Assembly (NCBI GenBank): GCA_902796865.1
Contig: CADBQZ010000032.1
Span: forward strand, 1 to 10,902
Direction of reading: 5' to 3'
DNA length: 10,902 bases
Source of the DNA: an uncultured Ruminococcus sp.
Lineage (GTDB): Bacteria; Bacillota; Clostridia; Oscillospirales; Ruminococcaceae
The notes beneath the pieces were generated by a model. That model was not told the DNA's origin. It saw nothing but the letters and a program-made list of their open reading frames with translations, and made no database searches. A program made the translations under genes and the position numbers. Below, piece by piece: positions 7,501 to 10,902 of the stretch (its first letter is position 1; every line of letters begins with the position of its first letter).

Positions 7501-10140
7501 TGTCTCATTAAACACATAATTAGGTACGCCAAACGGGATAACTGTTCTATTGGGATAATATCTGTTCCAGTCTATATCCACGCCATTTATATAAAGCGAT
7601 GCTATGAGTTCGTCTAACTGCGAAACTGCTTTTCTTTCAGAAGAAATTGAAGCCGAAACAGCACCGCAGCCATTTATATCACGCACAAAATTGCAAAGTA
7701 TAGTCTTAGGTCCTATCTCTACAAAAAGTGTACTTCCCATTTTCGATATGTTTGTTACACTTTCGCTGAAACGCACCTCTGACAAAATATGCCTGCACCA
7801 ATATTCACTGGATGAAAGTTCTTCTCTTTCAGGAGAAGCCGTCACATTAGATACAACGGTAATACGTGGTAACGAATACTCTATATCCTTTATAGCATCA
7901 GAAAAATCTCCTGTTATGCTCTCCATGTATTTCGAATGGAATGGGTGAGAATTCTTTAGCAGTTTTGTTTTGAACTTATCCTCCAAAGCCTCTTTAGCTG
8001 CTTTTATTTCTTCGGTAAGTCCTGATATGACAGTCTGTGAATCAGAATTGCTTACTGCTATGGTACAGCTGCTGCCGCATTCTTCAAGCGCCTTTTTCAC
8101 GTCTTCACGGCTGCCGCTTACTGCCAGCATACTGCCGTAAACAGTCTGCTCCATAAGCTTTCCTCTTATATCCACTAATTTCACAGCATCTTTCAAATCA
8201 AATACACCTGCAATGCAGGCAGCAGTTATTTCGCCTAAACTGTGCCCTATGACCATATCAGGAATGACACCATAATACATAAGCATTTTTGCAAGTGAAT
8301 ATTCAACCGCAAATATAGCCGGCTGAGTATAGGCGGTGGCATTAAGCTTTTCATCATCTTCAAAAATGATGTTTTTAAGATCTTCGCCTGAGATCTTGCT
8401 GTATTCCTCAAAGCACTCATTCAGATAAGATGCAAATACTTTATTTTCTTCATAAAGGTTTTTGAACATTCCAGAATACTGAGAATTCTGACCCGTAAAC
8501 ATAAATACCGTCTGTTCATATCTACTGTTTCCAAATACGATACTATCCGAAAAACCAGTATTCAAATATTCTTCTATACTGTCTGATGCTTTTATAATAT
8601 CACTGCTTCCGTTATAAACACATCTTTCGCTGAGATCAGCTCTTGAAGTATTCCAAAAAGCCGGGAAATTGCTTATATCTCCAATGCTCTTTAAAGCTTT
8701 AGAAAAGCCTGAAAGCTGAGATATAAGTGAATTCTTATCTGTAGCGCTGAATTTTATCATCATATCATCTTTTTTGTTTTTATCCTTATCATTTTTCATA
8801 TCATAGCTTTCAACGATAATATGTACATTATTGCCGCTTAATCCGAATGCACTTACTCCTATATCCATTTTTTCATCTTCGACCAGTATTTTTTCTGTTG
8901 GCACTGCTATGCCATTATGAATAGCAGCGGAATTCGGGTTCATACTTTCAAAGCCGGCACTTTTCGGTATTTCTCTGTGTCTTAGCATCATCACCGCTTT
9001 GATAATCCCTGCTGCACCTGCCGCCGCTTCAAGATGTCCTATATTTGCCTTTACAGTTCCGATATATGTAATGCCGTTTTCACCATGCTTTAATTCCGAA
9101 AGTGCATTCAGCTCGATAAGGTCGCCCATTTTAGTACCTGTGCCGTGAGTTTCTATATAATTGATATTATCAATTGTAAGCGAACTTCTGTCAAGAGCCT
9201 TATGTATCAATGCAGTCTGTGCCGGTCCATACGGAGATGTCATACCTGAACTTTTGCCATCACAGTTCATACTTCCGCCTTTTATCACTGCAAGTATACA
9301 ATCGTTATCTTCAATAGCATAATCAAGCCTTTTTAGCATCAGCATTCCGCAGCCTTCACCTCTTACAGTGCCGTTTGCGTTTGCATCAAATGCTCTCAGC
9401 TCACAGGTATCAGACAGTATCCCAAGTTCAGCCAGCAATTCTGTTGTGCTGTTTGAATAAAGCACATTAACGCCTCCTGCGGCAGCCATACGGCAATCTC
9501 CTCTTTTTATCGCATCACAGGCATTATACACTGCCGTCAGAGCTGAAGAGCAAGCCGAATCATAAGTGACCGTAGGACCGGTAAGCCCAAAATAATAAGA
9601 TACTCTTCCGGATATAAATGATAGCCCGGTGCCGGTCACATCCTTAGGATCTTTTATACCATCGGCTGCTCTTTGCAGACTTACATGATTTGCAAAGTCC
9701 ATCTGAGATGCCCCTATAAATACACCTATATCCTTTTTCCATTGTTTATCCGGCATAAGACCGGAGTTTTCAAACAGCTCCCAGCAGGTTTTAAGCACAA
9801 GCTTTTGCTGTGGATCCATACACGCTGCTTCCTTCGGCGGTATACGAAAAAGTCTGTTATCAAGTGCTTCTATATCTTCGTCAAGATAACCTGCTTTAGC
9901 TGTATACTTGCTTTGATCATCATTGTCAGACTTTCTGCGTCCGGAAGGAGCATCAATAACACATTCACCCTGTGATACAATGCTCCATAGCTTTTCAGGC
10001 GTATTTATTCCTCCCGGGAATCTGCAAGCCATACCTATTATAGCTATTTCAGTTTCTCTGTCCTTTTCGCTTACGAGTTTTTTAAGACGCTTTATCTCAT
10101 CAAGGGATCTTTTCATCAGATCTCGTTCGTCCTGTGTCAT
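853..10140 (-). CDS. Hybrid PKS-NRPS megasynthase, KS-AT-ACP-Cy-A(MT)-PCP-Cy-degenerate A
   Basis: A 3095-residue cytosolic assembly-line enzyme that should extend an acyl starter by one malonyl unit and fuse it to a cysteine-derived thiazoline. Domains in order: a charged N-terminal helix (1-30, probable docking element), KS (31-443), AT (543-835), ACP (918-992), heterocyclisation domain Cy1 (1016-1440), cysteine-type A domain (1465-2340) interrupted by a methyltransferase-fold domain (about 1915-2290), PCP (2350-2422), Cy2 (2443-2868), and a C-terminal segment (2875-3095) resembling a collapsed A domain. Catalytic residues are listed under each domain. No KR, DH or ER lies between AT and ACP. 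No carrier follows Cy2, and no thioesterase or reductase is present. The NRPS half matches the order of yersiniabactin HMWP2 (Cy-A-E-PCP-Cy), and the KS-AT-ACP front recalls HMWP1. The start is set by AAGGAG 9 bases upstream; the stop is TAA, with further stops in all frames right after it. Family assignment is secure; the exact product is unknown. Confidence 0.95.
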   Translation of the reverse strand: MTQDERDLMKRSLDEIKRLKKLVSEKDRETEIAIIGMACRFPGGINTPEKLWSIVSQGECVIDAPSGRRKSDNDDQSKYTAKAGYLDEDIEALDNRLFRIPPKEAACMDPQQKLVLKTCWELFENSGLMPDKQWKKDIGVFIGASQMDFANHVSLQRAADGIKDPKDVTGTGLSFISGRVSYYFGLTGPTVTYDSACSSALTAVYNACDAIKRGDCRMAAAGGVNVLYSNSTTELLAELGILSDTCELRAFDANANGTVRGEGCGMLMLKRLDYAIEDNDCILAVIKGGSMNCDGKSSGMTSPYGPAQTALIHKALDRSSLTIDNINYIETHGTGTKMGDLIELNALSELKHGENGITYIGTVKANIGHLEAAAGAAGIIKAVMMLRHREIPKSAGFESMNPNSAAIHNGIAVPTEKILVEDEKMDIGVSAFGLSGNNVHIIVESYDMKNDKDKNKKDDMMIKFSATDKNSLISQLSGFSKALKSIGDISNFPAFWNTSRADLSERCVYNGSSDIIKASDSIEEYLNTGFSDSIVFGNSRYEQTVFMFTGQNSQYSGMFKNLYEENKVFASYLNECFEEYSKISGEDLKNIIFEDDEKLNATAYTQPAIFAVEYSLAKMLMYYGVIPDMVIGHSLGEITAACIAGVFDLKDAVKLVDIRGKLMEQTVYGSMLAVSGSREDVKKALEECGSSCTIAVSNSDSQTVISGLTEEIKAAKEALEDKFKTKLLKNSHPFHSKYMESITGDFSDAIKDIEYSLPRITVVSNVTASPEREELSSSEYWCRHILSEVRFSESVTNISKMGSTLFVEIGPKTILCNFVRDINGCGAVSASISSERKAVSQLDELIASLYINGVDIDWNRYYPNRTVIPFGVPNYVFNETHSSIGSNAVVKAASSSDNLSEEYSEDLSDKEISVIPDIDSIAGFLKKVIYKNTHLDIEKVGEDENLIMYGLDSILIIKMIDEIQEHFGIKPNIGEMMRQCSIKNWSLQIMDMLKSNNDTEKTEIVFEPDIEGRYDTFALNEVQMAYCIGRNDDMELGGNACYSYFEIDMNELDIERFNAAVEKLVERHDMLRAVITADGTQRISEKCDIPFTYEEITKDKDSEEEFLKSKRIKMQSKVIPLGEPMFEISITKYSMGYRIHFGIDFMICDAKSIMILWNDLSRLYAGEELPLMDITYRDYLRYRDEKKASGKYAEDVRYWQEKAADFPPAPSLPVRYSSNMKLNGGFKRRRKLIPIDTWKKFAANASKRGITASAALCSLYCEVLSLWGNASDFGLVLTVFERDNIHSQTEEIVGDFTELVLIDVERRMVSIAENALKLQEKIHSGIDHALYSAVDLIKDINKLNKHEKRIYPVVFTSTLGVEMADGQITSNSFYDHLGYSSSSTPQVWLDHQVYFEKDGLVLSWDMLDCIFEGDTADVMFDAYAELVTKAAENDELWDEPVYDMRPDIQKQEQSRANDTSKVFPEHLMHEAFFKAAESYPDNIAVIFNEKQYTYMQLKDFAMRTAQVLKESGTVPGDMITVQMRKSFEQIGAILGVLAAGGVYVPLQYSNPCERTEAVMKKADSTVIITDKPIDIDEAFTQITADDIYDTEPLKGTYEKTDVNSTAYVIFTSGSTGEAKGVCISHKAAMNTIYAVNELMEVTERDRAIGISAVSFDLSVYDIFGLLTSGGCLVIPTEEQRFDPLALYKLCNDNNVTIWNTVPALMESYADGLRKMGYKDSTLRKIVLSGDWIPVDLPEKLEECIPQAELISMGGATEASIWSNYYRVSKGERFERSVPYGYPLANQQFYILDSFSGKCPKYTEGKLYIAGEGLSKGYLNAPDITAAAFTSNERLGVRLYETGDYGRYLDNGCIEFLGRKDNQVKIHGFRVELGEIEKNLLKLPYVADSAALFHKGERGQQKIYAYYTPVEDDLAHDVKMSDAAFKAAEKAAEVYDSPVSPDEYSCITELLENMSLCIMFSTFEQLCGDSSEFSVEQLIQNGSVMPKYKKLMYQWADSLVKYGYFEKIGSLYRKIKELDSNDTAMYLEEARKYPHIRFWEGSLEFLVQSEKHMTDILKAEVDPLTILFPEGNIDRAENFYRYNPVAEYNNNIIASAAAAYAENSNSDETVKILEFGAGTGGTTAEVLKKLKGKNIEYTFTDLSSFFFKKAEENFGKDNSLKYGLYNIDDYPVIQGYPYGSYDIIIGANVLHDAKYLDKTIGYMYSMLKKDGMLMILELTENKLFHKVSIGLIEGFSGYADDRMIQNEPLISAKQWKTRMERCGFEKIEYYPSEDSEVSAFEQNVVLAYAGRNTEYTDSSIISEELEKVLPSYMIPSGIYPMDKLPLTVNGKIDRASLPIPAVKADESEYIAPESEREKLVQKIVCDILEQERISVESDLFECGCDSLKAIQIVSSLGSEGYTISLKNIYEAPTIRGIALGLEEDSKEQQNESVSDYALPAVMTREKFPLNSIQTAYLMGRSSDYDLGNISCHYYVELETELDIKRFETALNKVVKHQPSLRTIVHQDGTQQVLDDTPYYNIEVTDISSLSKAVQNMRIREYRDKVSHMMFEMGKWPLFRFKAMKTGDSRHILFADIDVMIADAGSFFIFGDEIMTYYNDELATPEPFDFEFSDYLRSLENFKSSEKYQNDKKYWLDKIENFPMPPTLPVSADISLIKKPHFKRLTKKFEKEEYAVFKRIAAEHQITPAVMLCCAYCNVLALYCDKQKFLMNLTMFNRHPFYERVNDIMGDFTSTIILDAEADPAKTFWEQCSVMQKRFGEDIEHRCFDGIDFLKELSKNNNNKPFLVPAVFTCAIFGDGVKGWNDIGDIRYALSQTSQVLLDNQITVLENELTVVWDFVDNAFERSVIEEMYDTYISMIMDICSGETYIKCFPERSEKILESINSHSTEHYDIALSDSYLIELKNAGISEKNAATALFGINSIICCDDKKTVFVSKEEKEIVTAFGRLLADIRKTAFYNDYETADEAGIIIGSCDNITASLKEREHINIETVLVYDDTMTSDFVTRIRKLCPMADIINLLCCDGLPVLYDTVNIFDDKKTGGRPISGFEAGVINSFGAAVPADIKGSLAYRTAPDDEWTCTDKRAVYTSEGSIYIG
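1537..2814 (-). other. Second heterocyclisation (Cy2) domain, residues 2443-2868
   Basis: Begins FPLNSIQTAYLMGR and keeps the DxxxxD motif (Asp2576 and Asp2581 in DVMIADA), FNRHPFYERV (2714-2723) and MGDFTS. The late motifs are altered: PAVFTCAIFG (Thr2791 kept) and QTSQVLLDNQ (Asp2821 kept) where QTPQVWLDHQ is usual. It should couple the thiazolinyl-PCP intermediate to a second Cys/Ser/Thr, but no acceptor carrier domain follows in this protein. Confidence 0.88.
2875..3093 (-). other. Peptidyl carrier protein (PCP) domain, residues 2350-2422
   Basis: The phosphopantetheine site is Ser2385 in FECGCDSLKAIQ, a normal carrier context. It accepts cysteine from the A domain, serves as acceptor for Cy1, and then as donor for Cy2. 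Confidence 0.92.
3121..5748 (-). other. Cysteine-type adenylation (A) domain, interrupted, residues 1465-2340
   Basis: Activates the amino acid as an aminoacyl-AMP and loads the PCP. Core motifs seen: A3 FTSGSTGEAKG (1610-1620), A4 SFDLSVYD (1654-1661), A5 GGATEASIW (1753-1761), A7 YETGDYGRYL (1839-1848), A8 GRKDNQVKIHGFRVE (1857-1871), and A10 LPLTVNGKIDR with catalytic Lys2330. Aligning by eye to GrsA, the pocket residues are Asp1656, Leu1657, Tyr1660, Asn1699, Val1726, Ser1728, Met1752, Ile1760, Trp1761 and Lys2330, reading DLYNVSMIW-K. This is very close to the known cysteine code DLYN-[LM]-S-[LM]-IW. The region between A8 and A10 holds a roughly 375-residue inserted domain, as in PchE and HMWP2. 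Confidence 0.92.
3271..4398 (-). other. Methyltransferase-fold domain embedded in the A domain, residues about 1915-2290
   Basis: Inserted between A8 and A10. The first half (about 1940-2100) is helical with DPLTILFPEG and NPVAEYNNN, typical of the lid region in front of PKS/NRPS C-methyltransferases. The SAM-binding loop ILEFGAGTGGTT (2111-2122) is intact. Next come FTDLSSFFFKKAEENF (2138-2153) and ANVLHDA with His2190, then LELTE with Glu2216; these two match the positions of the His-Glu dyad of C-methyltransferases. It may methylate the cysteine-derived unit. In PchE and HMWP2 the domain at the same place acts as an epimerase, so L-to-D inversion of the thiazoline is an equal alternative. 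Confidence 0.85.
5821..7095 (-). other. Heterocyclisation (Cy1) domain, residues 1016-1440
   Basis: Forms an amide with the PCP-bound amino acid and then cyclises and dehydrates it to a thiazoline (from Cys). Cy hallmarks: FALNEVQMAYCIGR at the start, the DxxxxD motif (Asp1144 and Asp1149 in DFMICDA) in place of the HHxxxDG of ordinary condensation domains, VGDFTELVLID, PVVFTSTLG with Thr1356, and STPQVWLDHQ with Asp1390. The last two residues correspond to the Thr/Asp shown to matter for cyclodehydration in studied Cy domains. The usual FNRxPxH stretch is replaced by FERDNIH (1280-1286). Confidence 0.9.
7165..7389 (-). other. Acyl carrier protein domain of the PKS module, residues 918-992
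   Basis: The phosphopantetheine site is Ser953 in the canonical context MYGLDSILI. This carrier holds the beta-ketoacyl intermediate that Cy1 should take as its donor. It is flanked by low-complexity acidic/serine linker sequence (about 885-915) on the AT side. Confidence 0.92.
7636..8514 (-). other. Malonyl-type acyltransferase (AT) domain, residues 543-835
   Basis: Loads the extender unit onto the ACP at 918-992. The nucleophile is Ser634 in GHSLGE. The carboxylate-binding Arg659 is in VDIRGKLM. The catalytic His735 is in HPFHS, close to the malonyl signature HAFH and unlike the methylmalonyl signature YASH. The N-terminal motif is FTGQNSQYSGM, with Asn replacing the Gly of GQGSQ. Malonyl-CoA is the predicted substrate. 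The post-AT linker (about 865-880) leads straight to the ACP, so no beta-keto processing domain is present. Confidence 0.92.
8812..10050 (-). other. Ketosynthase (KS) domain, residues 31-443
   Basis: Carries out decarboxylative Claisen condensation of the incoming acyl group with malonyl-ACP. The full triad is visible: nucleophile Cys197 in DSACSS (usually DTACSS), His332 in ETHGTGT, and His369 in KANIGHLEAAAG. The domain opens with IAIIGMACRFPGG, the classic modular KS start, and MDPQQKL is present at 108-114. The end motif reads SAFGLSGNNVH, where SSFGxSGTNAH is usual. The domain looks active. Confidence 0.95.
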
Positions 10141-10144
10141 ATTT

Positions 10145-10902
10145 TTATACTCCTTCCAGCTCGGCTTTAAGCTGCTCTATAAGTTCTTCATCACAGCTTT
10201 CCTTATTCGACTTCTTTTTATTGCCTCTTAACTGCTCCATAATATATTCTGCCGCACTATTGACAGTATTGTATGTATAACACATCTGTGGCTGTATATC
10301 GACACCCAAAACAGACTGAATATCCGCAGACATAGCTGTACACATAACAGATGTTACTCCGAGTTCCGCAAACGGTATTTCATATTCACTAGCATTAAGT
10401 TCTACGCCCGTATTAGCTTTGAGCATTTCTTTTATAAATATCCTGCTCTCCGCCAATGTTGCCGGTTCTGATATATCCGCTGCATCATCTGCATCAGAGC
10501 AAAAAAGAAGTCCATGCCATTCCCCGGTCTCACAGCATTTTTTTAAATATGTTCGCTGAAGCTTTCCGCTTGTCGTTCTGGGTATGCTTCGTGGTTTTAA
10601 AAATGCTATCATGTCGATTTTCAAGCCGCAGCTTTTCAATACAGCAAGACGTATCTCTCTTGCCCATTCTTCATATTTGGGCGTTTTGACAGCCTTTCTG
10701 CTTATCTCTGCCGCTAGCCCCAGCTTTTCATCATCATTGACAGTAAATCTGAAGCAGGCGCATCCGTTCTTTTCAAAAGCATCATCAAGTCCGTATATGA
10801 TATGTTCCATATCAGAAGGATAATAATTTTTTCCGTTTATTATTATCATTTCCTTTTGTCTGCCTGTAATAAATATCTCATTATCTCCGCCCCAAAAGCC
10901 GA
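10145..10902 (-). CDS. Fatty-acyl-AMP ligase / acyl carrier protein fusion, C-terminal part (5' end outside window)
   Basis: This is the starter-loading enzyme of the assembly line. It would activate a carboxylic acid with ATP and transfer it to its own ACP. The reading frame is open to the right edge, so 251 complete codons are visible and the true start is upstream. Numbering from the Met at 10849, the C-terminal lid of an ANL enzyme is seen: TGRQKE just before that Met, then NGKNYYPSDME (residues 5-15), the N-x-YP-x-D-x-E signature of the FAAL/CAL group. An A10-like TTSGKLQR (92-99) carries the probable catalytic Lys96. An ACP follows at about 132-207 with the phosphopantetheine Ser167 in ELGVTS; the usual Asp before that serine is Thr. 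The last 25 residues are highly charged and helical, a plausible docking tail for the next protein. The acid-specificity region lies outside the window, so fatty versus aryl substrate cannot be decided. The gene ends 4 bases before the megasynthase start, so the two are surely co-transcribed. Confidence 0.88.
   Translation of the reverse strand, partial: GFWGGDNEIFITGRQKEMIIINGKNYYPSDMEHIIYGLDDAFEKNGCACFRFTVNDDEKLGLAAEISRKAVKTPKYEEWAREIRLAVLKSCGLKIDMIAFLKPRSIPRTTSGKLQRTYLKKCCETGEWHGLLFCSDADDAADISEPATLAESRIFIKEMLKANTGVELNASEYEIPFAELGVTSVMCTAMSADIQSVLGVDIQPQMCYTYNTVNSAAEYIMEQLRGNKKKSNKESCDEELIEQLKAELEGV
10150..10155 (-). promoter_or_regulatory. Ribosome binding site of the megasynthase, inside the ligase gene's end
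   Basis: AAGGAG lies 9 bases before the ATG at 10140-10138 and overlaps the last sense codons of the upstream ligase-ACP gene. The overlap supports this ATG as the start and suggests translational coupling, which would keep loader and synthase in proportion. Confidence 0.75.

Noticed and set aside
7165..7700. A ketoreductase or other reducing domain between AT and ACP
   Set aside because: Only about 80 residues of linker separate the AT end (about 835) from the ACP start (about 918). There is no room for such a domain and no Rossmann motif.
10145..10849. A complete 234-residue protein starting at the ATG at 10849
   Set aside because: The frame stays open to the window edge, and the 17 codons upstream encode conserved ligase sequence (including FITGRQKE). 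The Met is internal to the fatty-acyl-AMP ligase.
1..10902. CRISPR array, insertion sequence, tRNA or rRNA
   Set aside because: No direct repeat arrays, transposase reading frames, terminal inverted repeats or RNA gene signatures were seen on either strand; the window is almost wholly coding.

Overview
The window is one tightly packed stretch of a hybrid polyketide/nonribosomal peptide (PKS-NRPS) gene cluster. All genes are on the minus strand, so the gene order is from right to left. The DNA is moderately AT-rich, with heavy use of ATA for Ile, strong AAGGAG-type ribosome binding sites and very short intergenic gaps. This suggests a Gram-positive anaerobe of the Clostridia (Ruminococcus-like or Lachnospiraceae-like). 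That placement is an inference from style only; no taxonomic marker gene is present.

Layout. (1) 10902-10145: the C-terminal part of a fatty-acyl-AMP ligase fused to an acyl carrier protein, running off the right edge. (2) 10140-853: a 3095-residue megasynthase with domain order KS-AT-ACP-Cy-A(MT)-PCP-Cy, followed by about 220 residues that look like a collapsed, inactive adenylation domain. (3) 852-797: a short gap with a 10-bp hairpin directly upstream of the next ribosome binding site. (4) 796-1: the N-terminal membrane half of an ABC transporter, running off the left edge. No non-coding stretch exceeds 60 bases, and no promoter is visible; it probably lies beyond the right edge.

How the genes work together (inference from domain logic). 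The ligase activates a carboxylic acid, probably fatty, as an acyl-AMP and loads it on its own ACP. The KS takes the acyl chain and adds one malonyl unit selected by the AT. With no KR, DH or ER domain in the module, a beta-ketoacyl-ACP should result. The first Cy domain condenses this with cysteine (the A-domain pocket reads DLYNVSMIW-K, a cysteine-type code) and cyclises it to a thiazoline. The domain embedded in the A domain may methylate or epimerise that unit. A second Cy domain awaits another Cys/Ser/Thr, but its acceptor carrier domain and any release domain are not in this protein or window. The NRPS half is collinear with HMWP2 of yersiniabactin and PchE of pyochelin, but the front end is a lipid-loading PKS instead of a salicylate loader. 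The best overall guess is an acyl-thiazoline metallophore or signal molecule exported or re-imported by the adjacent ABC protein.
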